Shown: in pieces, positions 44,651 through 53,295 of the stretch | Layout: each line of letters begins with the position of its first letter | Position numbering within the stretch: the stretch's first letter is position 1 | Source: Chelonobacter sp050613185 | GTDB lineage: Bacteria; Pseudomonadota; Gammaproteobacteria; Enterobacterales; Pasteurellaceae | Assembly (NCBI RefSeq): GCF_050613185.1 | Contig: NZ_CP192511.1 | Coordinates: forward strand, 496,001 to 560,000 | DNA length: 64,000 bases | Direction of reading: 5' to 3' | The notes under the pieces: generated by a model | What the model saw: the letters and a program-made list of their open reading frames with translations, nothing else | The model's database searches: none | What the model was told of the DNA's origin: nothing | Made by a program: the position numbers and the translations under genes

Positions 44651-45904
44651 CTAACTGGCTTGTTCCAGCCGATACTCCAGTTTCGGCGGCTGTTGTTTGG
44701 CAATAACATCCTCATCAATCAGCACTTTTTGCAGGTTATGCAATGACGGCAGATCATACATCGTATCCAGCAACACCGCTTCCACAATCGAACGTAAACC
44801 ACGGGCGCCGGTTTTGCGTTTCATGGCTTTTTTCGCCATTGCCACCAACGCGCCCTGAGTGAATTCCAGATCGACATCTTCCAGTTGGAACAGCGCCTGA
44901 TATTGCTTGGTCAGCGCATTTTTCGGTTCGGTCAGAATTTTAATCAAGGCTTCTTCATCCAGTTCGCTCAGGGCGGCAACCACCGGTAAGCGCCCGATAA
45001 ATTCAGGAATCAAGCCGAATTTAATCAAATCCTCCGGTTCCACCTGTTTCAACAATTCGCTGATCCCGGCTTTGTCTTTTTCGCCTTTCACTTCGGCGCC
45101 GAAACCGATACCGCTCTTCACATTGTTACGTTGATCGACCACTTTATCCAAGCCGGCAAATGCGCCGCCGCAGATAAACAGGATTTTCGAGGTATCGACG
45201 CGCAAAAATTCCTGTTGCGGGTGCTTTCTGCCTCCTTGCGGCGGAATCGAGGCAGTGGTGCCTTCAATCAGTTTGAGCAACGCCTGCTGTACGCCTTCGC
45301 CGGATACATCGCGGGTGATTGACGGATTATCCGATTTGCGGCTGATTTTGTCGATTTCATCGATATAAACAATGCCGCGCTCGGCTTGCTCGACTTTATA
45401 ATCGCAGCGTTGCAGCAATTTTTGAATGATATTCTCCACATCTTCGCCGACGTAACCGGCTTCGGTCAAGGTGGTGGCGTCCGCCATCGCAAACGGCACA
45501 TTCAGCATTCTTGCCAACGTTTCCGCCAACAAGGTTTTTCCGCTGCCGGTCGGACCGATTAACAGAATGTTGCTTTTGCCCAGCTCGACATCGCTTTTGA
45601 TGTCGCTGCGTAAGCGTTTATAGTGGTTATATACCGCCACCGCCAACACTTTTTTGGCATGATCCTGCCCGATCACGTAATCGTCCAGATGTTTGCGGAT
45701 TTCGTGCGGGGTCGGCAGCTTGTCTTGCAGCGGCTCAACCGCACTTTCAGCGGCAGCGTTTTCTTGCTCGTCTTTTTCCAGCAAATGGTAGCAATCTTCG
45801 ATACATTCATTGCAAATGTAGCCGGCAACGCCGGCGATCAGTTTTTCCACTTCGTGCTGTTCTTTGCCGCAAAAAGAGCAATGATGTTGTTTCTCGTTCG
45901 ACAT
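44651..45904 (-). CDS. clpX: ATP-dependent Clp protease unfoldase ClpX
   Basis: ClpX unfolds substrates and feeds them to ClpP. The 417-residue protein has the N-terminal zinc-binding domain with two Cys pairs (CSFCGKEQ and CNECIEDC), Walker A GPTGSGKTLLAE, Walker B IVYIDEIDKISRK, the pore loop GYVGEDVEN, a ClpP-binding IGFGAEVKG loop, and sensor-2 TGARGLRSI. ATG 45904 is used; a TTG four codons earlier is less likely. It starts 12 bp after clpP. Confidence 0.97.
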   Translation of the reverse strand: MSNEKQHHCSFCGKEQHEVEKLIAGVAGYICNECIEDCYHLLEKDEQENAAAESAVEPLQDKLPTPHEIRKHLDDYVIGQDHAKKVLAVAVYNHYKRLRSDIKSDVELGKSNILLIGPTGSGKTLLAETLARMLNVPFAMADATTLTEAGYVGEDVENIIQKLLQRCDYKVEQAERGIVYIDEIDKISRKSDNPSITRDVSGEGVQQALLKLIEGTTASIPPQGGRKHPQQEFLRVDTSKILFICGGAFAGLDKVVDQRNNVKSGIGFGAEVKGEKDKAGISELLKQVEPEDLIKFGLIPEFIGRLPVVAALSELDEEALIKILTEPKNALTKQYQALFQLEDVDLEFTQGALVAMAKKAMKRKTGARGLRSIVEAVLLDTMYDLPSLHNLQKVLIDEDVIAKQQPPKLEYRLEQAS

Positions 45905-45916
45905 AATGTTATCCAA

Positions 45917-46501
45917 TTAAATGCGTTGCGTTAATACTTCGTCCACCAAGCCGTAATTTTTGGCTTCTTGTGCCGACATAAAATTATCCCGCTCGGTATC
46001 GCGTTCAATTTTATCCAACGGTTGTCCGGTATGCTGTGCCAGACGCTGATTCAGAGTGTCGCGGATTTTCAAAATTTCTTGTGCGTGGATCTGAATATCC
46101 GACGCCTGTCCGCGATAACCGCCCAACGGTTGGTGGATCATCACCCGCGAATGCGGCAGGGCAAAACGTTTGCCGGCGGTACCGCCCGCCAATAAAAACG
46201 CGCCCATCGAACAGGCTTGTCCGATACACAGGGTGCGCACGTCCGGTTTGATAAACTGCATGGTGTCGTAAATCGCCAATCCGGCGGTCACGACTCCGCC
46301 CGGTGAATTGATGTACAGATTAATGTCTTTTTCCGGATCGACCGACTCCAAATACAGCAACTGGGCGACAATCAGGTTTGCCATATTGTCTTCCACCTGC
46401 CCGCTTAAAAAAATAATCCGTTCTTTTAACAAACGCGAGTAAATGTCATAGGCTCTTTCGCCGCGTGATGTTTGATCCACCACCATAGGGACTAAACTCA
46501 T
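45917..46501 (-). CDS. clpP: ATP-dependent Clp protease proteolytic subunit
   Basis: ClpP is the barrel serine protease working with ClpX. The 194-residue protein has the catalytic triad Ser98 (GQACSMGAFLL), His123 (RVMIHQPLGGYRG) and Asp172 (TERDNFMSA), and the family segment NLYINSPGGVVTAGLAIYD. Only a short N-terminal propeptide-like stretch precedes VPMVVDQTSRGERAYDIYS. It precedes clpX by 12 bp. Confidence 0.98.
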   Translation of the reverse strand: MSLVPMVVDQTSRGERAYDIYSRLLKERIIFLSGQVEDNMANLIVAQLLYLESVDPEKDINLYINSPGGVVTAGLAIYDTMQFIKPDVRTLCIGQACSMGAFLLAGGTAGKRFALPHSRVMIHQPLGGYRGQASDIQIHAQEILKIRDTLNQRLAQHTGQPLDKIERDTERDNFMSAQEAKNYGLVDEVLTQRI

Positions 46502-46600
46502 TTTTTCCTCTACTTAAAAATTGACACAGAATTTTGTCATTCTACCGAAAAATCACCTAAAAAACAGGCTAATCCCGATTTTTAACCGACCGAAAAACAA

Positions 46601-46625
46601 AAAGTGCGGTCATAAACCGCACTTT
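46601..46625 (-). terminator. tig terminator made of inverted uptake signals
   Basis: AAAGTGCGGT (46601-46610) and ACCGCACTTT (46616-46625) form a 10-bp stem with a CATAA loop between tig and clpP. On the minus strand it is followed by TTTGTTTTTC, giving a reasonable T-run. Confidence 0.8.
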
Positions 46626-46650
46626 GACAATCAAAACAACAACTTGCCGA

Positions 46651-47952
46651 TTAAGCTTGTTGTGGGTTCATGATTTCGTCGAAAGAAGCCGATTTTTCAC
46701 TCACTTGTGCTTTCGCCAATACCGCGTCAACCGCTTGTTCTTCCAAGACCACATTGCGCAAGTTGTTCATCAACTCTTTGTTGTTGCGGTAATATTCGAT
46801 CACTTCCGCCGGTTGCTCGTAAGCGGCGGCGATGTCTTCGATCATCGCTTGCACGCGCGCGTCGTCCACTTTCAATTCGTTAGACGCAATCACTTCGGCA
46901 AACAATAAACCGACTTGTACGCGGCGGCGGGCTTGATCTTCGAAAATTTCACGTGGCAATTGGAAATCTTTCGGGGCTTGACCGCCGAAACGTTGTACCG
47001 CTTGTTGTTGCAACACTTCGATTTCTTGATCCACTGCCGCAGCCGGAACATCAATGCTATTGTTCGCCAACAAACCGTCGATCACTTGGTTTTTCACGCG
47101 AGTGGTCAAGGCATTGTTCAATTCACGCTGCATATTTTTGCTGATTTCAGCGCGCAAATCAGCAACGGTTTTGTTTTTAGCACCGAATTTCCGTACGAAC
47201 TCTTCGGTTACTTCCGGCAATTCCATCTCTTCCACTTTTTTCAAGTTGATGTCGAATTTTGCCGCTTTACCTTTCAGATTTTCCGCATGATAATCTTCCG
47301 GGAAGGTTACATCAATGCTGAACGTTTCGCCCGCGCTGTGCCCAACGATACCGTCTTCGAAGCCCGGGATCATACGGCCTTGTCCCATTAACAATACGAA
47401 ATCCGCCGCTTTGCCGCCTTCAAACGCTTCGCCGTCAACCGAACCGTCGAAATCGATGGTCACGCGATCATCGGCTTTGGCCGCAACCGCACTTTCTTTC
47501 CAAGTCGCTTGTTGTTTACGCAACACGTCAACCATCTTATCGATATCGGCGTCGCTGATTTCCACAACCGGTTTTTCAACTTGAATATTTTCCAAACCTT
47601 GCAATTGTACTTCCGGATAGACTTCAAACGTTGCGCTGAATTTAAAATCCTGACCTAATTCGTATTGTTCCGGCATAAATGTCGGACGACCGGCAAAATT
47701 GATTTTATCCTGCATGACCGCATCAAAGAAGCTGCGCTGCATTGCGTCGCTCAAGACATCTTGACGCACAGAAGCACCGAAACGTTTTTCAATGATCGCC
47801 GGCGGAATTTTACCTTTACGGAACCCGTCGATACGGGCATTTTTGGCTACGCTTTTTAATTCTTCACGAACGTTTTGCTCGATAGTTTCAGCCGGAACGG
47901 TAATCGTGATACGGCGCTCAAGACCTTGGGTCGTTTCTACGGAAAATTGCAT
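46651..47952 (-). CDS. tig: Trigger factor
   Basis: Trigger factor is the ribosome-bound chaperone and prolyl isomerase for nascent chains. The 433-residue protein has the ribosome-binding domain with the signature RIDGFRKGKIPPAI, the FKBP-like PPIase domain at about 150-245 (DRVTIDFDGSVDGEAFEGG ... MIPGFEDGIVG), and the C-terminal helical arms. It is first in tig-clpP-clpX-lon-ppiD. Confidence 0.97.
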   Translation of the reverse strand: MQFSVETTQGLERRITITVPAETIEQNVREELKSVAKNARIDGFRKGKIPPAIIEKRFGASVRQDVLSDAMQRSFFDAVMQDKINFAGRPTFMPEQYELGQDFKFSATFEVYPEVQLQGLENIQVEKPVVEISDADIDKMVDVLRKQQATWKESAVAAKADDRVTIDFDGSVDGEAFEGGKAADFVLLMGQGRMIPGFEDGIVGHSAGETFSIDVTFPEDYHAENLKGKAAKFDINLKKVEEMELPEVTEEFVRKFGAKNKTVADLRAEISKNMQRELNNALTTRVKNQVIDGLLANNSIDVPAAAVDQEIEVLQQQAVQRFGGQAPKDFQLPREIFEDQARRRVQVGLLFAEVIASNELKVDDARVQAMIEDIAAAYEQPAEVIEYYRNNKELMNNLRNVVLEEQAVDAVLAKAQVSEKSASFDEIMNPQQA

Positions 47953-48143
47953 TTTTTACCTCAAAAAATCAGATATTCTCGGCGCCGCTGATCTCAATCG
48001 TATGAACAATCAACACCGAACTTAAAAAATAGACAGGGGATTATACCCAGTCTGACCGAATCAGTCGAGTTATAAGCGCAGAAAACGGGATAATTGGCGA
48101 ATTTTTAAACCGCACTTAGGTTATTTCATCGGCGTGCAAACAA

Positions 48144-48172
48144 AAAATCCGATTCATGGCGAATCGGATTTT
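48144..48172. terminator. kbp terminator
   Basis: AAAATCCGATTC (48144-48155) pairs perfectly with GAATCGGATTTT (48161-48172) around ATGGC. On the minus strand the stem ends in a T-run. It lies seven bases after the kbp stop. Confidence 0.85.
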
Positions 48173-48178
48173 GAAAAA

Positions 48179-48622
48179 TTACAATCCTTTCGGAATACGG
48201 ATTTTTTGTCCCGGGAAGATTTTATCCGCGTCTTTGATCACTTCTTTGTTGGCTTCGACGATTTTAGTGTATTTCGCGCCGTTGCCGTAGGCTTTTTCGG
48301 CGATTTTCCATAACGTATCGCCTTTTTCAATCACATAAAACTCCTCATCGGCAGCCAAACGTTCGCCGCTGGCAATGGTGACGCCTTCCGCTTCCACTTT
48401 GGTAATGCCGGCGATATTGCCCGCCATTAAAATCGCCTTTTCCAAGGCCGAGGCGTCTTTTGCCGTGCCTGCGATTTTCGCCACGCCGTTTTCAACCGTC
48501 ACCGCCACGTTTTCCACGCCCGGGTTATCTTCATTAATGTGTTGCGTAACCGCACTTGACGCTTCTTCTTCCTTGCCGAAAATTTTCTTACCGATGTTGC
48601 CGACAAAATCAAATAATCCCAT
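48179..48622 (-). CDS. kbp: Potassium-binding protein Kbp (BON-LysM)
   Basis: This 147-residue cytoplasmic protein has the two-domain layout of E. coli Kbp/YgaU: MGLFDFVGNIGKKIFG, a BON domain at about 25-85 (VENVAVTVENGVAKIAGTA), and a C-terminal LysM domain at about 95-145 (YVIEKGDTLWKIAEKAYGN and FPGQKIRIPKG). Kbp binds K+ and is osmotically regulated in E. coli. It has no signal peptide, so LysM is not used on exported murein. It stands alone between tig and thyA. Confidence 0.9.
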   Translation of the reverse strand: MGLFDFVGNIGKKIFGKEEEASSAVTQHINEDNPGVENVAVTVENGVAKIAGTAKDASALEKAILMAGNIAGITKVEAEGVTIASGERLAADEEFYVIEKGDTLWKIAEKAYGNGAKYTKIVEANKEVIKDADKIFPGQKIRIPKGL

Positions 48623-48744
48623 GTGATGTCCTTACTAAGTAGTTGATTAATTAACGGCTTCCAAGGAAGCCGAACGTAGTTCCTTTGCTATTATCCGATC
48701 AGTTTTACCTTAAATCAAATAAAATGCCATTTCCTTAATGAGGA

Positions 48745-49596
48745 TTAAACCGAAAACGGATATTGAATCGGCGGATGCGACTGATAGCCCGTCACCTTGA
48801 AATCCTCCATCGTGACCCAGGTTTCCAAATCTTGCAGGGTTTTAATCGCCGGATTAATCTCCAACTGCGGCAGCGGCAGCGGCTCGCGCTGCAATTGCAC
48901 CGTTTTCATCAGTTCCAGTTGATCTTCATAAATATGCGCATTGACGATTTTGTGATACGCCTGCCCTGCTTGTTTGCCGGTAATCTGCGCCATCAGCGCC
49001 AAAAAAGTGTAAACCTGAATTTGGTTGAAATTCAAGCCGAGCGGCACATCGCACGAACGTTGGTAACTGGTGAGATACAGCCTGTCATCTAAGAGCGAAA
49101 AGGTATGGGTGTGCATACACGGGCGCAGGCAGCCCAGCTCAATTTCGCCCGGATTGTAGAAGGTGATAATTTCGCCGCGATCATCAATCCCGTCGGATAA
49201 GTGATCCACCACTTTGCGCAGCTGATCCAAATGCGAACCGTCCGGTTTGCGCCAGCTTCTGCCTTGTACGCCGTAAACCCGCCCCATATCGTCCGTACCT
49301 TTACGGTGCGGGCTATTGAGCCAAACTTGATTGTCGTTGGCATTGGCGTCCCAGGTTTTGGTGCCGAGCTTACGGAAATCGGCGGCGTTGTCATAGCCAC
49401 GGATATACCCCAGAAATTCGGCAATCGCCGCTTTCCAATAACTTTTGCGCGTGGTGATCAACGGAAATTGGTTATTCGCAACATCATAAGTCAAATCGGC
49501 ATTAATCACGGTTAAGCAGCGCTTACCGGTGCGTTCATTGCCGACCCAAACCCCGTGATCGACGATCCGTTGGCATAAATCCAAATACTGACGCAT
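48745..49596 (-). CDS. thyA: Thymidylate synthase
   Basis: ThyA makes dTMP from dUMP with methylene-tetrahydrofolate. The 283-residue protein has the catalytic Cys160 in GCLRPCMHTH, the phosphate site in QRSCDVPLGLNFNQIQ, and the C-terminal YPFSV. It is about 20 residues longer than E. coli ThyA because of an insert around TWDANANDNQVWLNSPHRKG, the same long form as in Haemophilus. It is the last gene of rppH-TSUP-lgt-thyA, 12 bp after lgt. Confidence 0.97.
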   Translation of the reverse strand: MRQYLDLCQRIVDHGVWVGNERTGKRCLTVINADLTYDVANNQFPLITTRKSYWKAAIAEFLGYIRGYDNAADFRKLGTKTWDANANDNQVWLNSPHRKGTDDMGRVYGVQGRSWRKPDGSHLDQLRKVVDHLSDGIDDRGEIITFYNPGEIELGCLRPCMHTHTFSLLDDRLYLTSYQRSCDVPLGLNFNQIQVYTFLALMAQITGKQAGQAYHKIVNAHIYEDQLELMKTVQLQREPLPLPQLEINPAIKTLQDLETWVTMEDFKVTGYQSHPPIQYPFSV

Positions 49597-49608
49597 ATTT
49601 TTTCTCCT

Positions 49609-50415
49609 CTAAACCGCACTTTTCGCGGCGGCACGCCGATAAGCCCAAACCACAATCAACAGCCCGATCAACATCATCGGCGTTGATAAAATTTGCCCCA
49701 TCGAAATTTGCTGTCCTAAAAACAGTCCGAGATGTTCGTCCGGCTCGCGGAAGAATTCGACGATAAAACGGAACAAGCCGTAGAAAAACAGGAACAGTCC
49801 TGCCACCGAACCCGCCGGACGCGGTTTTTGGATAAACCAATTCAGAATAAAAAACAGTACCACGCCTTCTAACAAGGCTTCGTACAATTGCGACGGATGG
49901 CGTGGCAAATAGCCGCCGGACGGAAACAGCACCGCCCAAGAAACATCGGTCACTCTGCCCCACAATTCATCATTGATAAAATTGCCGATACGCCCCATGC
50001 CCAAGCCGAACGGAATCAACGGCGCAACAAAATCCGCAGTTTGCCAAAAAGAGCGTTTTTGTAAACGAGAGGTGATCACCATCGCCACAATCACGCCGAT
50101 TAAACCGCCGTGAAACGACATGCCGCCGTCTAAAATACGGAATAAATACAGGGGATCTTGCACAAAGCGCTCGAATTGATAAAACAACACATAGCCAATC
50201 CGCCCGCCTAAAAACACCCCGAGGAAACCGTTAAACAGCAGCGAATCAACCTGATCCACCGTCCAACCGCTGTTTGCCCGGCGTGCGCGCCGCACCGCCA
50301 GCCAACGCGCAAACACAAAGCCGATCAGATACATCAAACCGTACCAACGCAAGGCGAGCGGACCGATACTGAAAATCACCGGATCAATTTGGGGAAAGAC
50401 AATATATGAACTCAT
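49609..50415 (-). CDS. lgt: Prolipoprotein diacylglyceryl transferase
   Basis: Lgt moves diacylglycerol from phosphatidylglycerol to the lipobox Cys of prolipoproteins. The 268-residue membrane protein has about seven hydrophobic segments, the essential His region GGMSFHGGLIGV and the signature GLGMGRIGNFINDELWGR, with Asp where Gly is usual (INGELWGR). It is translated just after the TSUP gene (3-bp gap) and 12 bp before thyA. Confidence 0.96.
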   Translation of the reverse strand: MSSYIVFPQIDPVIFSIGPLALRWYGLMYLIGFVFARWLAVRRARRANSGWTVDQVDSLLFNGFLGVFLGGRIGYVLFYQFERFVQDPLYLFRILDGGMSFHGGLIGVIVAMVITSRLQKRSFWQTADFVAPLIPFGLGMGRIGNFINDELWGRVTDVSWAVLFPSGGYLPRHPSQLYEALLEGVVLFFILNWFIQKPRPAGSVAGLFLFFYGLFRFIVEFFREPDEHLGLFLGQQISMGQILSTPMMLIGLLIVVWAYRRAAAKSAV

Positions 50416-50418
50416 CGT

Positions 50419-51210
50419 TTAACCTATAAACATTTTAACTGCCACCAAGCACAACCAAAGGGCGAACGCTTTTTTCAAGGTCGGCACCGGCAAGGTGGTG
50501 GTGAGCGTCGCACCGAATTTTGACGTAAAAAAGGATACCGTGGTGATCAACAGCACTGCCGGCAGATAAACATAACCTAAGGAATAAGGCGGAAGCCCTT
50601 CAACGCCCCAGCCGCTCACCGCAAAACTGATCATGCCAGACATGCCTAACAGCATACCGCAAAAAGAAGACGTGCCAATCGCCTGTTTCATCTCCAAACC
50701 GCGCGCATTTAAAAACGGCACGATAAACGCCCCGCCGGCAATACCGGCAAAGCTGGATACGGTTCCAATCAAAACACCACCGATAATGCCGTTTTTCGCA
50801 TTCAACGGCTTATTACCGGTTTGGTGTTTGATCGACAATAACATTTTGATCGCCAGATACAATACCATGACCGCAAACATTTTACTGGTCACCGATTTCG
50901 GCAGATAACTGACGAACAAACCGGCAATAAAAACCGAAATCATCAATGCCGGAATCAGATATTTGGCTGCCTGCCAATGCACGTTTCCCAGTTTGTGGTG
51001 GCGCTGTGCCGAAGAAAATGCGGTGATGACAATCGTGGCAAAGGACGTTCCTAACGCCACATTCATCAGCAGCGCCTCAGGAATGCCGATTTGAGGAAGT
51101 AAATATACCAGCACCGGCACAATCACCAAGCCCCCGCCAATGCCGAATAAACCGGCAAGAAAACCCGCCAAGGCACCGGTTAACAAACAACAAATAATAA
51201 AAAACGTCAT
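50419..51210 (-). CDS. TSUP-family (TauE/SafE-like) membrane transporter
   Basis: This 263-residue protein with about eight hydrophobic segments belongs to the TSUP family, which includes sulfite and sulfoacetate exporters and permeases of unknown substrate. The two half-repeats are visible: GFLAGLFGIGGGLVIVPVLV near the N-terminus and GTVSSFAGIAGGAFIVPFL near the middle. Its ATG overlaps the rppH stop (ATGA). The same gene stands between rppH and lgt in Haemophilus; enterics have ptsP there. The substrate cannot be read from sequence. Confidence 0.88.
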   Translation of the reverse strand: MTFFIICCLLTGALAGFLAGLFGIGGGLVIVPVLVYLLPQIGIPEALLMNVALGTSFATIVITAFSSAQRHHKLGNVHWQAAKYLIPALMISVFIAGLFVSYLPKSVTSKMFAVMVLYLAIKMLLSIKHQTGNKPLNAKNGIIGGVLIGTVSSFAGIAGGAFIVPFLNARGLEMKQAIGTSSFCGMLLGMSGMISFAVSGWGVEGLPPYSLGYVYLPAVLLITTVSFFTSKFGATLTTTLPVPTLKKAFALWLCLVAVKMFIG

Positions 51211-51872
51211 CTTTTTTCTCCCCTCGCTTCCCCTTTCGGCACCGCTATTTTTTTATCATGGTTTTTGCGCTCGTATTCTTTGCGTTGATAACGCGGACTC
51301 TTTCGATAGCGGGTGTGATTATTGTGCCGTTCGCGCTCGTGCTCGCTTTTGTTGGATTCTCGCGGTTTTGCGCTGCCGCTCACACTGCTTTTGGGTTGTT
51401 GAAACAACGCTGTCGGTGCGAATTCTTTCATTACTTTACGATAAACTTCGCGTTTAAAGGAAATGACTTGTCTGACGGGATACCAATAGCTGACCCAACG
51501 CCAACCGTCGAATTCCGGAGTCGGCGTCGCCTGCATATTGATATTTTTTTCATCGCCGATCAGTTTTAATAAAAACCAGCGCTGTTTTTGCCCGATACAA
51601 ACCGGGTTGCTATCGTTGCGCACCAAGCGTTTCGGCAACTTATAGCGCAACCAGCCTTTGGATAAGGAGAGGATTTTGACATCCTGTCGGCTTAAACCGA
51701 CCTCTTCGTACAACTCACGGTACATGGCTTGTTCCGGTGTTTCGCCCGCATTGATTCCACCCTGTGGAAACTGCCACGAGTTCTGTCCGCACCGTTTCGC
51801 CCACAACACCTGCCCTTGTTGATTACAGATAATAATTCCTACATTCGGGCGGTAACCATCGCAATCGATCAC
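51207..51872 (-). CDS. rppH: RNA pyrophosphohydrolase with extended basic tail
   Basis: RppH removes pyrophosphate from the 5' end of mRNA and so starts RNase E-dependent decay. The Nudix box lies at about residues 38-60 (GGINAGETPEQAMYRELYEEVGL is split by its consensus GxxxxxE...REUxEExGU). RYKLPKRLVR and the QKQRWFLLKL strand match the family. GTG at 51872 is chosen: AGAGGA lies six bases ahead and homology begins at IDCDGYRPNVG. Residues 160-221 form a hydrophilic tail rich in Arg, Lys, His, Glu and Ser. Its stop overlaps the TSUP start by four bases. Confidence 0.94.
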   Translation of the reverse strand: MIDCDGYRPNVGIIICNQQGQVLWAKRCGQNSWQFPQGGINAGETPEQAMYRELYEEVGLSRQDVKILSLSKGWLRYKLPKRLVRNDSNPVCIGQKQRWFLLKLIGDEKNINMQATPTPEFDGWRWVSYWYPVRQVISFKREVYRKVMKEFAPTALFQQPKSSVSGSAKPRESNKSEHERERHNNHTRYRKSPRYQRKEYERKNHDKKIAVPKGEARGEKR

Positions 51873-52035
51873 TATCGATCCTCTTACATCATCTTGAAAA
51901 GTCTGAAATGGGATTGATTGTTTCATAATATCGCCGGTGATACAACCATAACCGTATTTGGCAAACCGCACTTTGCATTTCATCTGTCTCCGAGGCGCGC
52001 GCACGCCGCTATTTTCCGATAAAAACCGCTCCGTC

Positions 52036-52044
52036 TGTGGATAA
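52036..52044 (-). promoter_or_regulatory. DnaA box (exact consensus)
   Basis: TGTGGATAA is the complement of TTATCCACA, the high-affinity DnaA box. On the minus strand its context is ACAGAGTTATCCACAG, similar to the R4 box of E. coli oriC. It lies in the rppH-mutH spacer about 165 bp before rppH. Confidence 0.6.
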
Positions 52045-52294
52045 CTCTGTGTGCAATCATGGGAAGAAATGTTGCTTGTCCATCAGGATCGCTACGGCAA
52101 CTGCGCTCCAATACTGACGATCGCCGATCGTTCGCCGGATCCGCCTTCCGCCGGCGGTTTTTCAAGCTTTCAGCCCAAACCGTCCTGTGAGATGTTGATA
52201 AAAAAATCAGTTATGATCCAGTTTGTGAACAATTTATTTCCGTCGTTAACAAAAAGTGCGGTTTGTTCACAACCTGCGAGTTATTCAGTTTTTC

Positions 52295-52303
52295 TGTGGA
52301 TAA
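52295..52303 (-). promoter_or_regulatory. DnaA box (exact consensus)
   Basis: This is the second exact TTATCCACA (minus strand), 259 bp from the first. Two weaker candidates (TTGTTCACA, two mismatches) lie between them at 52224-52232 (minus) and 52263-52271 (plus). They form an inverted pair. Confidence 0.6.
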
Positions 52304-52363
52304 ATTTGTGGCTGAATCAGGAATTAAACGGGATAAACACAGACCGCACTTTCGCTTTATTCT

Positions 52364-52393
52364 TTTTTATCTTTTAAATCAAAAAGATAAAAA
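52364..52393. repeat. AT-only palindrome in the rppH-mutH spacer
   Basis: TTTTTATCTTTT (52364-52375) and AAAAGATAAAAA (52382-52393) form a perfect 12-bp inverted repeat in a very AT-rich stretch (about 52350-52394). It could be an easily melted region or part of a promoter. The 650-bp spacer (51873-52523) otherwise holds DnaA boxes, a group of five GATC sites (52087-52218), two uptake signals and a hairpin before mutH. I see no convincing gene in it. Confidence 0.5.
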
Positions 52394-52410
52394 TATCCCG
52401 CAGCAATTCC

Positions 52411-52451
52411 CGCCGGCGGTTTCAGCGCTAAAACACCACCGGCGATTTTTT
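52411..52451 (+). terminator. Terminator-like hairpin upstream of mutH
   Basis: CGCCGGCGG (52411-52419) faces CCACCGGCG (52436-52444) with one mismatch and is followed by ATTTTTT. It lies about 75 bp before the mutH ATG and could end a leader transcript that starts in the spacer. Confidence 0.5.
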
Positions 52452-52523
52452 AAGCAGGATTATTTGAGTCCATCGCCGCTTACCGTTACAATACTAACCT
52501 TTGGCAGCGAAGGTAGTGACGAC

Positions 52524-53213
52524 ATGAGCATAACGGAAGCGTGTAATCCCCCACAATCGGAACAGCAACTGCTACAGGCAGCATTGCGTTTGGCGGGTTT
52601 GACTTTTGCCGACATTGCCGCAGAGCAGGATTTACCGGTGCCGGAAAATTTAAAACGCAATAAGGGCTGGGTCGGGATGTTGATCGAAACCGCACTTGGC
52701 GCACAAGCGGGCAGTAAAGCCGAACAGGATTTTGCCGAGTTGGGGATTGAGTTGAAAACCATTCCGATCAACCGTCAGGGCTATCCGTTAGAAACCACCT
52801 TTGTCAGTCTGGCGCCGCTCACGCAAAACAGCGGGGTGGTTTGGCACAACAGCCATGTACGGCATAAGCTGCAAAAAGTGTTGTGGATACCCGTCGAAGG
52901 CGAACGCGCGATTCCGTTAGCCGAACGGCGGGTCGGGCAACCGATTCTATGGCAGCCCAGCGCCGAACAAGAAGCCCGTTTGGCGCGTGATTGGGAAGAA
53001 TTGATGGATTTGATCGTGTTAGGGCACATTCACCGCATTAATGCGTCGATCGGTGAAGTGTTGCAATTGCGTCCGAAAGGGGCAACTAAACGAGACTTAA
53101 CCTCAGCTCATGGACGGCAAGGGCAACCAATTAAGGCATTACCGTTAGGATTTTACTTAAGGAAGAGCTTTACTGCGGAAATTTTGCATAAATTTTGTTT
53201 TTCCTCAAATTAA
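52524..53213 (+). CDS. mutH: DNA mismatch repair endonuclease MutH
   Basis: MutH nicks the unmethylated strand at hemimethylated GATC sites when called by MutS and MutL, so the organism should have Dam methylation. The 229-residue protein, the same length as in E. coli, has the catalytic Asp69, Glu76 and Lys78 in QDFAELGIELKT, plus NLKRNKGWVGMLIE and SHVRHKLQKVLWIPVEGER. ATG 52524 (MSITEAC) matches family length; a longer open frame upstream is not conserved. It is divergent from rppH, as in E. coli. Confidence 0.96.
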   Translation: MSITEACNPPQSEQQLLQAALRLAGLTFADIAAEQDLPVPENLKRNKGWVGMLIETALGAQAGSKAEQDFAELGIELKTIPINRQGYPLETTFVSLAPLTQNSGVVWHNSHVRHKLQKVLWIPVEGERAIPLAERRVGQPILWQPSAEQEARLARDWEELMDLIVLGHIHRINASIGEVLQLRPKGATKRDLTSAHGRQGQPIKALPLGFYLRKSFTAEILHKFCFSSN

Positions 53214-53295
53214 TGCGATGAACTTTCATGTATCTTACCTGTCTTAGGTAAACTACTCTAAATAACTTATAATGATAAATTAAGGAAACCATTTC

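Noticed and set aside
52051..52377. 108-codon plus-strand ORF in the rppH-mutH spacer
   Set aside because: It runs through DnaA boxes, uptake signals and an AT-only stretch, has no good ribosome-binding site, and ends in a FALFFFIF run produced by the AT-rich DNA.
52263..52523. 87-residue N-terminal extension of MutH
   Set aside because: The frame is open, but ATG 52524 gives exactly the family length. The upstream residues derive from spacer DNA and include a hairpin and palindrome.
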